DNA of 64,000 nt from Rhodobacteraceae bacterium LMO-JJ12. Its GTDB lineage: Bacteria; Pseudomonadota; Alphaproteobacteria; Rhodobacterales; Rhodobacteraceae. The DNA is taken from the NCBI GenBank assembly GCA_021555075.1, contig JAKGBX010000002.1:1-64000 (forward strand), read 5' to 3'. Positions 35,781 to 44,484 of this stretch are shown here, piece after piece. The notes beneath the pieces are model-generated. The model searched no databases and was not told the DNA's origin. It saw nothing but the letters and a program-made list of their open reading frames with translations. A program made the position numbers and the translations under genes. The first letter of the stretch is position 1. Each line of letters begins with the position of its first letter.

Positions 35781-36224
35781 ATGATAAAAAGATTTGGCAG
35801 ACCTCCGATACGTGGTCAAAAGTATGTGCTGCGACGTGGCGTTTATGCTCTTTTGCCGATGGGTAAAGACCTGTTGGTGACCTTTCAGGATGCTCCCTTC
35901 GAGGAGTTTCAATTACCCGGTGGCGGTATAGAGAGCGGCGAATCACCGATACAAGCCTTGCATCGCGAAGTGCGTGAAGAAACCGGCTGGCGGATTGCTA
36001 ACCCGCGCCGACTGGGGGCGTTTCGACGATTCACCTATATGCCGGAATACGATCTCTGGGCTGAAAAACTGTGCGAGATATATGTCGCTCGACCAGTGCG
36101 CGCGCTCGGCCCACCGATGGAGATTGGTCATCAGGCGGTATGGATGAGCATTCGGAGCGCGGCGCAAGTTCTTGCGAATCCGGGTGACCGACATTTTGCC
36201 AATCGCTATGCAGGCGGACTCTGA
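35781..36224 (+). CDS. Nudix hydrolase
   Basis: 147 residues from the ATG at 35781 behind a good AAGGAG site. The Nudix box is GGGIESGESPIQALHREVRE then ETGW (about 48-71). The N-terminal KYVLRRGVYALL and the RFTYMPEYDLWAEKLCEIYVAR part suggest an ADP-ribose or nucleotide-sugar type, but the substrate is open. Divergent from hslO and convergent with the response regulator-phosphatase gene, overlapping its 3' end by 19 bases. Confidence 0.85.
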   Translation: MIKRFGRPPIRGQKYVLRRGVYALLPMGKDLLVTFQDAPFEEFQLPGGGIESGESPIQALHREVREETGWRIANPRRLGAFRRFTYMPEYDLWAEKLCEIYVARPVRALGPPMEIGHQAVWMSIRSAAQVLANPGDRHFANRYAGGL

Positions 36225-37489
36225 AACTCGACCAAAATAGCCGAGATGTCGTCAGGGAAATCACGGTCACCGGCAAAATCCGACAACTTCCAGGTCAGCG
36301 CCTCGAGAAGGGGGGGGCCAGAGGAATCGGACAGCTCTCGCATTATCTTTTCAAGGCCCTCTTCTTCAAGCAGCTGACCAGTTGGCGAAGGGCATTCGAC
36401 AATACCGTCTGAAAAGATCAACAGGCGATCTCCGGGCGCCAGTATGGTTTCAAACTCATCGTATTGCGCGCCCGCAATCAGCCCGACGGGAAGCCCACCC
36501 GGTCCGCTCTGAACTATCTGGCCATTACGTCGCTGTACCAAAGGATGCGGGTGTCCCGCCTGCGCCATACGTATCCGCCCGGATTCGAGGTTGAGATTGG
36601 CCAGAAGCAGGGTGAAATAATGCTCGGTTTCCATCTCTTCCAGCACGAGTCGATTGAGATGCTCGATCACCTTGGCGGGCGCAACCGGGCGATACCCGCC
36701 GCCCGGCGCCTCTTCCATGGCGATATTCTGTTCAGGGGAGGCGGACGACAAATACCCGGCGAGTCGAGCGGTCATCAGCGCAGAGCTGATTCCATGGCCA
36801 GAGACATCAATTGCAAATAGTCCGATTCGCTTTTCGTTGATCTGAAAGAAGCCAACCAAATCACCGCCGACATGCCCACTTGATTGCAACAACAGGGAAA
36901 CCTGGGCGCTTGCAAAGTCATGGTAATGCTCGCGCACCAAAGATTGTTGCAGCTTCTTGGCCTCCAGCAGATCACTGTCGATTGAATCGTAGAGCGACTG
37001 CAGTTCTTGCAGAGTTGCGGCGACCAAGCGGTTCTTTTCGGTCAGTTCGCTTTCCATTCGCAAAATGCGATCCCCGGCTGTCAGCCGCGCACGTAACTCT
37101 GCTGGGTTAACTGGTTTGGTCAGGAAGTCGTCGGCACCATTGTCGAGTCCCTTGGCAACCTCGTTCTTCTCGCTTTTTGACGTCAAGAGAATGAAATAGC
37201 CATAACTCGACCGTTTCATTTTGCGGAATTCCTTGCAGAATTCCAGACCGTCGATTCCCGGCATCATCCAGTCGCTGATCACCATATCCGGTTCGGTCTG
37301 GGCGCAGATCTGCAAGGCCTGTTCACCGGATTCCGCCTCGAGAACATGATAACCCCACCGTGATAGAGAGGCTTGCAGAATCCTGCGTTGCAGGCGGCTG
37401 TCGTCAACGACCAGAATCGTGCGCGCACAGGCTGAATCGGCCTCGGTTCTTGGTGAGCATTCCTGTGTATCTGAAAGGAGCTGTTTCAT
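36206..37489 (-). CDS. Response regulator with a PP2C (SpoIIE/RsbU-type) phosphatase output
   Basis: 427 residues from the ATG at 37489. The receiver domain (about 25-145) has the acidic pair VVDD, phospho-acceptor Asp73 in ISDWMMPG and Lys125 in FLTKPV. A coiled-coil linker (about 150-195) precedes the PP2C domain (about 200-427) with VGGDLVGFF, DVSGHGISSALMT, FSDGIVE and DDISAILVEF. Such proteins dephosphorylate anti-sigma factor antagonists in response to phosphorylation of the receiver. No STAS or kinase partner lies nearby. An Hpt gene is divergent from it, and could phosphorylate the receiver. Confidence 0.93.
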   Translation of the reverse strand: MKQLLSDTQECSPRTEADSACARTILVVDDSRLQRRILQASLSRWGYHVLEAESGEQALQICAQTEPDMVISDWMMPGIDGLEFCKEFRKMKRSSYGYFILLTSKSEKNEVAKGLDNGADDFLTKPVNPAELRARLTAGDRILRMESELTEKNRLVAATLQELQSLYDSIDSDLLEAKKLQQSLVREHYHDFASAQVSLLLQSSGHVGGDLVGFFQINEKRIGLFAIDVSGHGISSALMTARLAGYLSSASPEQNIAMEEAPGGGYRPVAPAKVIEHLNRLVLEEMETEHYFTLLLANLNLESGRIRMAQAGHPHPLVQRRNGQIVQSGPGGLPVGLIAGAQYDEFETILAPGDRLLIFSDGIVECPSPTGQLLEEEGLEKIMRELSDSSGPPLLEALTWKLSDFAGDRDFPDDISAILVEFQSPPA

Positions 37490-37670
37490 GAGTAGTGACG
37501 CGATAGACCGTGTTTGGACAAGCTTTCTCTCTGTATAAATGCGGAGATTTAACAACCCGTGAAATCTAAAGTTTGCGGAAGTTCCGCGGCCAAATTGGAA
37601 TCTGAAAACGCGGTCTTAACCCTTTTGTCGCAAAGTTTTCTCATCGCAGGTGCGACAATGGGGCTTCACG

Positions 37671-38006
37671 ATGATCGACTGGCAAAAGGTTACGGAACTA
37701 AGAGAGGACATCGGAGATGAGGATTTTGACGAGGTATTAGACCTGTTTCTAGAAGAAGTTGACGAGGCGGTGCTGGATTTACGTAAAGATCTGGCGGATG
37801 GAAACGCACTCGAACGCTGTTTGCATTTATTGAAGGGTAGCGCGTTGAATCTCGGCTTTCGCGAGTTTTCCAATCTCTGTTCCGAAGGCGAAAAAGCCGC
37901 AGCAATCGGTGCGTATCATCGCATAGATTTGGGCGCGATTACCGAATCCTATGATCGCTCCAAGTGCAAGTTTCTGGCTGAATTGAAAGCACGGCTCGCG
38001 GCTTGA
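37671..38006 (+). CDS. Hpt (histidine phosphotransfer) domain protein
   Basis: 111 residues from the ATG at 37671, preceded by GGGG. It is a single Hpt four-helix domain: FDEVLDLFLEEVDEAVLDL, the phospho-accepting His52 in CLHLLKGSALNLGF, then SNLCSEGEKAAAIG. Free Hpt proteins pass phosphate between hybrid kinases and response regulators in the cytoplasm. The next-door receiver-phosphatase is an obvious partner, with the two genes divergent across 181 bases. Convergent with ilvA. Confidence 0.88.
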   Translation: MIDWQKVTELREDIGDEDFDEVLDLFLEEVDEAVLDLRKDLADGNALERCLHLLKGSALNLGFREFSNLCSEGEKAAAIGAYHRIDLGAITESYDRSKCKFLAELKARLAA

Positions 38007-38009
38007 TCG

Positions 38010-39257
38010 TCAGATCAGGAACCCAGACAACACCTCGTCGCGGGTGATATCCTGATAGGTAAACCCGGCCTTGTTGAGGCGAGCAAAGAGCGCATCGAAA
38101 TTCTCGGGTGCCAGGGTTTCAATGCCGATCAGGACCGAGCCAAAATTGCGTGCGGATTTCTTCAGGTATTCGAATCGTGCGATGTCATCATCCGGACCAA
38201 GAATGCCGAGGAACTCTTTGAGAGCACCTGGGCGCTGCGGTAGGCGGAGGATGAAGTATTTTTTCATGCCCAAATAGCGTTGCGCACGCTCCTTGACCTC
38301 AGGCAAACGTTCAAAATCAAAATTGCCGCCTGAGGTAATGCAGACGACCTGTTTGCCCACGATCTGATCTGCCACGTCGACCAACGCATCAATTGCCAGC
38401 GCGCCGGCGGGTTCAAGAACGATGCCTTCGACATTGAGCATTTCGAGCATGGTGGTGCAGATACGATCTTCGGGCGCATTAAAGACGGTCTCGGGCGGGG
38501 TGTCGGCGAGAATCTGGAATGGGCGGCTTCCGATCCGCGCGACGGCGGCGCCATCGACGAAGCTATCCACCTTCTTGAGTGTGACCGGCGCGCCCGCGTT
38601 TAGCGCGGCGGCAAGGCTTGCCCCACCAGAAGGTTCGATCAGGGAATAGCGCACGGTATCGCCGAAATATTGCGTCACGCCCGCGGCAAGACCCCCGCCA
38701 CCAACGGGGAGGATGATGTGATCCGGGGCGCCGTCAAATTGATCGGCGATTTCGACAGCAACGGAAGCTTGACCCTCGATTACATCAGCATCGTCGAACG
38801 GCGCCAGAAAATGCCCGCTATGGGCGGTGCAATAGCGCTGCGCTTCGGCCAATGTGTCATCGAAATAGTCACCGACCAGTCGAATCTCGATTGTGTCGCC
38901 GCCAAATATTCGGGTTTTCTGGATTTTCTGTTGCGGCGTTGTCACCGGCATGAAGATTACACCACGCACGCCGAAATGCTGGCACATGAAAGCCACCCCC
39001 TGCGCGTGGTTGCCCGCAGAGGCGCAAACAAAAAGCCGAGACGCAGGCGCCACATCGAGCACCTTGCGCATCGCGTTGAACGCACCGCGCAGTTTGTAAG
39101 AGCGCACAGGCGACAGATCTTCGCGTTTCAACCAAATGTCGCAGCCAAACCTTTCGGAAAGATGAATGTTGCGTTGCAACGGCGTTTGGGGGAACACCTG
39201 ACGCATGGCGCGTTCGGCCTGACGGGCGCGGGTATGAAAATCTTGTTGAAAGCTCAT
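38010..39257 (-). CDS. ilvA: Threonine ammonia-lyase (threonine deaminase)
   Basis: 415 residues from the ATG at 39257 (MSFQQDFHTRARQ). The PLP lysine is in SPVRSYKLRGAFNAM (about 52-66), with the CASAGNHAQGVA substrate loop, the glycine-rich PVGGGGLAAGV phosphate cup and a C-terminal ACT-like domain (KKYFILRLPQRPGALKEFLG...) that normally gives isoleucine feedback. It makes 2-oxobutyrate for isoleucine synthesis. The frame stays open for a further 1.1 kb into antisense argG, which is not part of this gene. Shorter than E. coli IlvA (514): one regulatory repeat is missing. Confidence 0.94.
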   Translation of the reverse strand: MSFQQDFHTRARQAERAMRQVFPQTPLQRNIHLSERFGCDIWLKREDLSPVRSYKLRGAFNAMRKVLDVAPASRLFVCASAGNHAQGVAFMCQHFGVRGVIFMPVTTPQQKIQKTRIFGGDTIEIRLVGDYFDDTLAEAQRYCTAHSGHFLAPFDDADVIEGQASVAVEIADQFDGAPDHIILPVGGGGLAAGVTQYFGDTVRYSLIEPSGGASLAAALNAGAPVTLKKVDSFVDGAAVARIGSRPFQILADTPPETVFNAPEDRICTTMLEMLNVEGIVLEPAGALAIDALVDVADQIVGKQVVCITSGGNFDFERLPEVKERAQRYLGMKKYFILRLPQRPGALKEFLGILGPDDDIARFEYLKKSARNFGSVLIGIETLAPENFDALFARLNKAGFTYQDITRDEVLSGFLI

Positions 39258-39359
39258 GGTCTTCAATAGGCGTTGCAGATCGCCAGAAGCAAGCCCCGCG
39301 CCTTGCTCTGCGACGCAAAACCCGATAATCGCGCCGTGACGATATGAAGGGAAAATCCA
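39258..39359. promoter_or_regulatory. ilvA/argG divergent intergenic region
   Basis: 102 bases with the promoters of both genes. A possible argG -10 GATAAT is present near 39328, with a TTGCTC 15 bases before it, a tight spacing that lowers confidence. No ArgR box pair or attenuator peptide was seen. Confidence 0.35.
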
Positions 39360-40592
39360 ATGTCTGCGCCGAAGAAAGTTGTGCTCGCTTATTCCGGGGG
39401 TCTTGATACCTCGATCATCCTGAAATGGCTGCAAACCGAATATGATTGCGAGGTGGTGACATTCACTGCCGATCTGGGGCAGGGTGAAGAGCTGGAACCA
39501 GCGCGCAAGAAGGCAGAACTGCTTGGGATTAAACCGGAAAATATCTTCATTGAAGATGTGCGCGAAGAGTTTGTGCGTGATTTTGTGTTCCCGATGTTTC
39601 GCGCCAATGCGCAGTATGAGGGGCTTTACCTGCTGGGCACGTCGATTGCGCGGCCGCTGATTTCCAAGCGCCTGATCGAGATTGCGGCCGAGACCGGGGC
39701 CGATGCGGTGGCACATGGGGCTACGGGCAAGGGCAACGATCAGGTGCGCTTTGAGTTGGCCGCTTATGCGCTGAACCCGGATATCAAGGTGATCGCGCCG
39801 TGGCGGGAATGGGATTTGACCAGCCGCACCAAGCTGCTTGATTTCGCAGAGAAAAATCAGATTCCGATTGCCAAGGACAAGCGCGGGGAAGCGCCGTTCT
39901 CGGTTGATGCGAACCTGCTGCACACCTCGTCCGAGGGTAAGGTTCTGGAAGACCCGGCTGTGGATGCGCCCGATTATGTCTATCAGCGCACGGTGAATCC
40001 TGAGGATGCGCCGAATACGCCGGAATTTGTCGAGATCGGCTTTGAAAAAGGCGATGCGGTGAGCATCAATGGCGAGGCGATGAGCCCGGCTAACATCCTG
40101 ACAAAGCTTAATGAATTGGGCGGAAAACATGGCATCGGGCGGCTTGATCTGGTTGAGGGTCGGTTTGTCGGAATGAAGTCGCGCGGGATCTATGAGACAC
40201 CTGGCGGGACTGTTCTGCTTGAGGCGCATCGTGGTATTGAGAGCATTACGATGGACCGGGGTGCGATGCACCTGAAGGACCAGTTGATGCCGCAATATGC
40301 CGAGCTGATCTATAACGGGTTCTGGTACAGCCCCGAACGTGACATGCTTCAGGCGGCGATTGACAAGAGCCAGGAACACGTGACCGGGACCGTAAGATTG
40401 AAGCTTTACAAGGGCTTGGCGCGGACCGTGGGCCGTTGGTCAGAGCATTCGCTTTATAGCGAAGAGCATGTGACCTTTGAGGATGACGCCGGTGCCTATG
40501 ACCAGCAGGACGCAGCGGGCTTCATCAAGCTGAACGCGCTGCGCCTGCGGCTTCTGGCGATGCGTGACCGGAGGCTTTCGGGAAAAGGTTAA
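39360..40592 (+). CDS. argG: Argininosuccinate synthase
   Basis: 410 residues, with [17 protein letters not shown] (PP-loop near residue 9), [13 protein letters not shown] (about 118) and [10 protein letters not shown]-like [18 protein letters not shown]. It joins citrulline and aspartate using ATP, the penultimate step of arginine synthesis. GC-rich with G-rich third positions on the coding strand, unlike the C-rich coding strands of the + genes in the first 25 kb. Copy C of the 44-base repeat follows its stop. Confidence 0.98.
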   Translation: MSAPKKVVLAYSGGLDTSIILKWLQTEYDCEVVTFTADLGQGEELEPARKKAELLGIKPENIFIEDVREEFVRDFVFPMFRANAQYEGLYLLGTSIARPLISKRLIEIAAETGADAVAHGATGKGNDQVRFELAAYALNPDIKVIAPWREWDLTSRTKLLDFAEKNQIPIAKDKRGEAPFSVDANLLHTSSEGKVLEDPAVDAPDYVYQRTVNPEDAPNTPEFVEIGFEKGDAVSINGEAMSPANILTKLNELGGKHGIGRLDLVEGRFVGMKSRGIYETPGGTVLLEAHRGIESITMDRGAMHLKDQLMPQYAELIYNGFWYSPERDMLQAAIDKSQEHVTGTVRLKLYKGLARTVGRWSEHSLYSEEHVTFEDDAGAYDQQDAAGFIKLNALRLRLLAMRDRRLSGKG

Positions 40593-40617
40593 CCTATCTT
40601 TTGCCTGGCGAATCGGG

Positions 40618-40661
40618 GGGGGGTGACTCCCGGCTGACATTTGGCTGACTCCCGGCTGCCG
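40618..40661 (-). repeat. 44-base dispersed repeat, copy C
   Basis: On the minus strand the sequence starts CGGCAGCC and ends GAGTCACCCCCC like copies A and B. In this copy the 13-base unit TGACTCCCGGCTG (plus-strand reading) occurs twice, at 40624-40636 and 40646-40658. It lies between the convergent argG and sulfotransferase-like genes. The adjacent GCGGGC/GCCCGC pair at 40667-40680 may act as a terminator stem. Confidence 0.8.
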
Positions 40662-40720
40662 TCTGAGCGGGCTTGCCCGCCAGCGACAGCGGTTAACGCA
40701 GCGTGCGGATCAACGAAGGG

Positions 40721-41434
40721 TTAAAGCTTCTCAGCGGCGAGTTTGCGGTAGGAGTCCATCGCTTGTTCGGCCAATGCGGCGGCTTCGGGCGCGAGATAGG
40801 GAAGCGGGCCTTCTGCCGGGGCAAAGCCGGTGGAGCGATGCACCGCGCCATACCAATGCGCCGCCCAGACGCCATCGTCTGCATGACCGCCCGAAGGCCA
40901 AGACAGCATCGCGGGAGTCCAATCGAGGCCAATGGCGGCACAAAGACGCTTGAGCATCTTTTCGGGATCGCGACGGATATCGGAGCTGTCGATAACCACG
41001 GGGGTGCCGCCCGACGCGCAGACATGGTCGAAGAGTTCGCCCTGTTGCAGGAAGCCGATATCCATGATCGACGGGTTTTCATATTTCGCTGAGAAGCTCG
41101 CAACCACGCGGGCGGGGTGGCGAATGAGGAAAACATTGCTGACCTCGGACATCCAGCCGCGCGGCATGCCGGGGATCATGTGCTGGGTCATATGCTTTTG
41201 GTAGAAATGCGACTTTTGGGCAGGAATAGAGCCTGTTAGGGCTTGTTCCACCGCTGCCGGATCCTGCGGTTGCGCGGCGAGAATTTCGGCGCGCATCGGG
41301 TGAGCGAGGCCGGTTTTTGCCAGGTAGGCGGCATAGAACGGCTCATCCACCACGGCACAATCGGGGCGGGCGGCGAAGGCATACATCATGGCGGTGGAGA
41401 GGTTGCGGGGGCCGGACCACATTGCGATACGCAT
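40721..41434 (-). CDS. Sulfotransferase-like P-loop protein
   Basis: 237 residues from the ATG at 41434. The N-terminal MRIAMWSGPRNLSTAMMYAF occupies the place of the PAPS 5'-phosphate loop, and FLIRHPARVVASF matches the 3'-phosphate-binding Arg/Ser region of sulfotransferases. KYENPSIMDIGFLQQGELFDHV and DSSDIRRDPEKMLKRLCAAIGL follow the family pattern. The catalytic His/Lys cannot be placed with certainty, so it could instead be a kinase-like relative. It precedes nothing in its direction, but the 95-residue lipoprotein and a BCAT-like aminotransferase gene lie just upstream on the same strand. Confidence 0.72.
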   Translation of the reverse strand: MRIAMWSGPRNLSTAMMYAFAARPDCAVVDEPFYAAYLAKTGLAHPMRAEILAAQPQDPAAVEQALTGSIPAQKSHFYQKHMTQHMIPGMPRGWMSEVSNVFLIRHPARVVASFSAKYENPSIMDIGFLQQGELFDHVCASGGTPVVIDSSDIRRDPEKMLKRLCAAIGLDWTPAMLSWPSGGHADDGVWAAHWYGAVHRSTGFAPAEGPLPYLAPEAAALAEQAMDSYRKLAAEKL

Positions 41435-41498
41435 GCTTGAAGACCTTTGTGAAATGGTGTGCCGTGGAGGCATCTGTTACGGGATGGTGTGTGGGCGA

Positions 41499-41786
41499 TT
41501 ATTCAGTAATGACGCCAACGTGACCGCATTCGGGATGCGCCCCAACTTCGTGAAAGATCACATCAAGGCCGGGTTCGACCGTTGCTTTCTGCGTGCCGTC
41601 TTTCAGTGTCAGAATCACATCGAGCTGGTGAGATTGATAGACCGTGTCGACTCGGCACTTTGCGAGCAGTGTTTTGGCCTCGTCCCAGGTGATCTGGTCG
41701 AAGGTCGGGGCAGTGTTGGTTGGCTGAGGCTCCATGCAGGCGCTCAGAGCCAGGGTTACGGCGGGAAGAAGTAGAAGTTGTTTCAT
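41499..41786 (-). CDS. Small lipoprotein of unknown function
   Basis: 95 residues from the ATG at 41786, 3 bases beyond the aminotransferase stop. Signal peptide and lipobox LSAC (Cys about 17). The mature part is an unknown small domain (DEAKTLLAKCRVDTVYQSHQ, LDVILTLKDGTQKATVE, HEVGAHPECGHVGVITE) with two Cys that might bond. Probably tethered to the outer membrane. Coupled to the aminotransferase by proximity and followed by the sulfotransferase-like gene. Confidence 0.75.
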   Translation of the reverse strand: MKQLLLLPAVTLALSACMEPQPTNTAPTFDQITWDEAKTLLAKCRVDTVYQSHQLDVILTLKDGTQKATVEPGLDVIFHEVGAHPECGHVGVITE

Positions 41787-41788
41787 GA

Positions 41789-42697
41789 TCAATCCACGCT
41801 ACTTTGAATAAGTGATTTGTAGAGGTGTCGAAGCCTCTCTGTTACCGGACCCATATCTCCATCGCCGATTTGTCGGCCGTCGATCGACGCCACGGGGGTT
41901 TGTGCGCCGAAGGTGCCGGTGAGAAAGGCTTCATCGGCGCCGTAGGCATCGACCAGCGAATAATTGCGCTCAAACACCGGGATGTCGTTGGCGCGGCAGA
42001 GGTCGATCACTTTCTGGCGGGTGATGCCGTTCATGCAATAGTCACCCGTGCTGGTCCAGACGGCGCCTTTGCGCACGATAAAGAAATTGCAGGCATTGGT
42101 GGTGTTCACAAAGCCATGCACGTCGAGCATCAGGGCCTCATCGGCGCCGGCCTTTTCCGCCGCGATGCAGGCCAGGATGCAGTTGAGCTTGGAATGCGAG
42201 TTGAGCTTGGGATCCTGTGTCATCGGCAGGCCGCGAATATGCGGCACCGTGGCAAGGCGGATCGGGCGCGGAATGGAGGGGCGCGAATGCTCCATGATGA
42301 TCGTGATCGTGGGGCCTTGGCGGCTAAGCGAGGGGTGTTGGAACGGGCGGGTTTTCACACCGCGGGTGACCATAAGGCGGGCGTGGGCATCCGTGGTCAT
42401 GGCATTGGCAGATTGGGTCTCTAACAAGGCTGAAATGACCTGATCCCGCGTCATGCCAATGTCGAGATCAATGGCTTTGGCAGCCTCGAACAGGCGATCC
42501 ATATGCTCATCGAGAAAGGCCCATGTGCCGTCATAAAGGCGCAATCCTTCCCATACGCCGTCGCCCAGCATGAAGCCGCTGTCATAGACCGACACAAGCG
42601 CGTCAGCCTTGGGGACGAGAGAGCCATTGAGCCAGATAAGGATCGATTCATTGCGGGCGTCGTCCTGAGCCTGATGGGTGGTGACGTGATCTTGCAT
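41789..42697 (-). CDS. Branched-chain / D-amino-acid aminotransferase-like (class IV) enzyme
   Basis: 302 residues. Class IV PLP fold: DSGFMLGDGVWEGLRLYDG near the N-terminus, LKLN-like SHSKLNCILACIAAEKAGADEAL (the PLP Lys in SKLN), and GITRQKVIDLC plus FLTGTFGAQTPV near the end. The family includes branched-chain aminotransferase, D-alanine aminotransferase and aminodeoxychorismate lyase; the sequence gives no certain choice. Its ribosome-binding site AAGGAG is good. It starts a minus-strand group with the lipoprotein and the sulfotransferase-like gene. Confidence 0.85.
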   Translation of the reverse strand: MQDHVTTHQAQDDARNESILIWLNGSLVPKADALVSVYDSGFMLGDGVWEGLRLYDGTWAFLDEHMDRLFEAAKAIDLDIGMTRDQVISALLETQSANAMTTDAHARLMVTRGVKTRPFQHPSLSRQGPTITIIMEHSRPSIPRPIRLATVPHIRGLPMTQDPKLNSHSKLNCILACIAAEKAGADEALMLDVHGFVNTTNACNFFIVRKGAVWTSTGDYCMNGITRQKVIDLCRANDIPVFERNYSLVDAYGADEAFLTGTFGAQTPVASIDGRQIGDGDMGPVTERLRHLYKSLIQSSVD

Positions 42698-42851
42698 GCG
42701 GCGCGCTCCTTTGTTGCGGGCAGGCTAAAGCGTTTTGTGTCAATGCCAAGGGGTCACGTGTGCTCACCACTGCGTGACATCTGGTTTCATGGGATTGGCG
42801 AAACGGGTTTGACGCGCCATCGTGGGGGTCGAAATGTGAGAGGACCGTGTC

Positions 42852-43514
42852 ATGATCAAATCATTGCGAAACCTGAAGCCGATTATCCTGAGCCTGCTGA
42901 TCGCGGTGGCGTTGCTGTTGCACGGTCACAAGGCGGATGCCGGACCGCGCGAGACGTTGATCGTGGCGGGCGGTTGCTTCTGGTGTGTTGAGGCGGATTT
43001 CGAGAAGGTGTCCGGCGTGATCGAGGCGGTGTCAGGGTATACCGGCGGCACCGTCAAGAACCCGACTTATAAGCAAGTGGTGCGTGGCGGAACCGGCCAC
43101 TATGAGGCGGTGAAGATCATCTTTGATGCGGGGAAAGTGAGCCGCGAGACCCTGCTCAACTTGTTCTTCCGCTCGGTTGATCCGACAGATGCGGGCGGGC
43201 AGTTTTGTGACCGGGGTGACAGCTATCGCACGGCGATTTTCGTCTCTAACGCAGCGGAAAAGGCGATTGCCGAGAAGGCGCGCGCCGAGGCGCAGAGCGC
43301 TTTGGGGCGGAAGATCGTTACGCCAATTCTGAATGCGGCGACGTTTTATGAGGCCGAGGATGACCATCAGAACTATTACAAAGGCAAGAGCCTGGTGCTG
43401 ACGCGGGGCGGGCCGAAAACGCAGGCAACCGCGTATGATTTTTATCGCAAGGGATGTGGCCGTGACGCACGGGTGAAGCAGCTTTGGGGTAGTGCGGCGC
43501 CGTTTGCCGGCTAG
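42852..43514 (+). CDS. msrA: Exported peptide methionine sulfoxide reductase A
   Basis: 220 residues. An N-terminal hydrophobic segment (IILSLLIAVALLLHG, then a KADA-G cleavage-like site) suggests export to the periplasm. The catalytic Cys is in GGCFWCVEADFEKV (about 41-44), followed by GYTGGTVKNPTYKQV, HYEAVKIIFD and FFRSVDPTDAGGQFCDRGDSYR, all MsrA motifs. It reduces S-methionine sulfoxide in oxidised proteins. The resolving Cys may be the late KGCGRD. Isolated gene, convergent with ribokinase. Confidence 0.95.
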   Translation: MIKSLRNLKPIILSLLIAVALLLHGHKADAGPRETLIVAGGCFWCVEADFEKVSGVIEAVSGYTGGTVKNPTYKQVVRGGTGHYEAVKIIFDAGKVSRETLLNLFFRSVDPTDAGGQFCDRGDSYRTAIFVSNAAEKAIAEKARAEAQSALGRKIVTPILNAATFYEAEDDHQNYYKGKSLVLTRGGPKTQATAYDFYRKGCGRDARVKQLWGSAAPFAG

Positions 43515-43539
43515 TCAATAGGGACAGTGCGAGGCAATT

Positions 43540-44460
43540 TCAGGACGACGAATTGCGCAGGATCAGAGGCTCTTCTGGCGGGGTGTTTCGGAGCAGGAAA
43601 GTATCAACCTCTTGCGCAGTCGGGATCGCGTCGGCGGTGCCGGGGCGCGTGACCTGAATGGCAGAGGCGGCGGCGGCGCGGCGCATGGCTTGGGTCTTGT
43701 CGAGCCCTTGATCAAGGCCAGCAGCAAGAGTGCCGATGAAGCAATCGCCTGCGCCGGTGGTATCGACCGGGGTGGCCGCGAAGGCCGGAACATGGATTTC
43801 CTGATCATCCTGTAGGTCGTGCCAGGTCGCCCCATCGCTGCCGTGGGTGATCAGGAGATGCGGCACGTCGAGGCGCTTGAGTTCAATTCCGAGGGATTTG
43901 CTGAGCTGGGCGGCTTCAACCGCGTTCATCACCAGCATGTCGGTAAAGGGTAGCATTTCGCGCACCGCAGAAGCGGAAAAGGGTGCGGCGGAATAGATCA
44001 CGTCAAGGCCGCGGGATTTGGCGATTTCGGCGGCTTCTAGCGTCAGGTTTGTTTCGTTCTGAAGGATCAGCATGTCACCGATGCTGGCCGCAGAAAGGGT
44101 GGATTGCACCTGTGTTAGAGACTGTTCCATGTTTGCGCCGGGAAAGATGACGATGGCATTTTCACCGCGCGGGTCGACATTGATGATGGCATGCGCAGTG
44201 GGTGTATCAAGGGTCGACACGTGGGCGGTATCGACGCCAAATTCGCGCAAGCGTTGCACTGTCCAAAGACCATCGCGCCCGATGGCGCCGATGTGAATCA
44301 CCGTTGAGCCCGCCAGCGCGGCGGCGACAGATTGATTGGCACCCTTACCGCCCAGCCCGGTGGAATAGGCGGTAGCCGCCAAGGTTTCGCCGGGTGTAGG
44401 CAGATGCGGCACAGAATAGAACAGATCGGCATTGATTGAGCCGAGATTGTAAATTGTCAT
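43540..44460 (-). CDS. rbsK: Ribokinase (PfkB family)
   Basis: 306 residues. LGSINADLFYSVPHLPTPGET at the start, GLGGKGANQSVAAALAG, and the ATP/anion-hole signature PVDTTGAGDCFIGTLA (about 245-260) are ribokinase features. It phosphorylates ribose or a related sugar with ATP. No rbs transporter or regulator is adjacent, so the substrate could be another pentose or nucleoside. It follows maeB by 24 bases on the same strand, which is close enough for co-transcription. Confidence 0.87.
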   Translation of the reverse strand: MTIYNLGSINADLFYSVPHLPTPGETLAATAYSTGLGGKGANQSVAAALAGSTVIHIGAIGRDGLWTVQRLREFGVDTAHVSTLDTPTAHAIINVDPRGENAIVIFPGANMEQSLTQVQSTLSAASIGDMLILQNETNLTLEAAEIAKSRGLDVIYSAAPFSASAVREMLPFTDMLVMNAVEAAQLSKSLGIELKRLDVPHLLITHGSDGATWHDLQDDQEIHVPAFAATPVDTTGAGDCFIGTLAAGLDQGLDKTQAMRRAAAASAIQVTRPGTADAIPTAQEVDTFLLRNTPPEEPLILRNSSS

Positions 44461-44484
44461 TGCCGCCCTCCCACGCGGGGCGCT

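Noticed and set aside
39258-40379. Long open extension of ilvA antisense to argG
   Set aside because: The 1.1 kb in-frame extension lies exactly opposite argG and lacks recognised family sequence. High-GC antisense frames stay open by chance.
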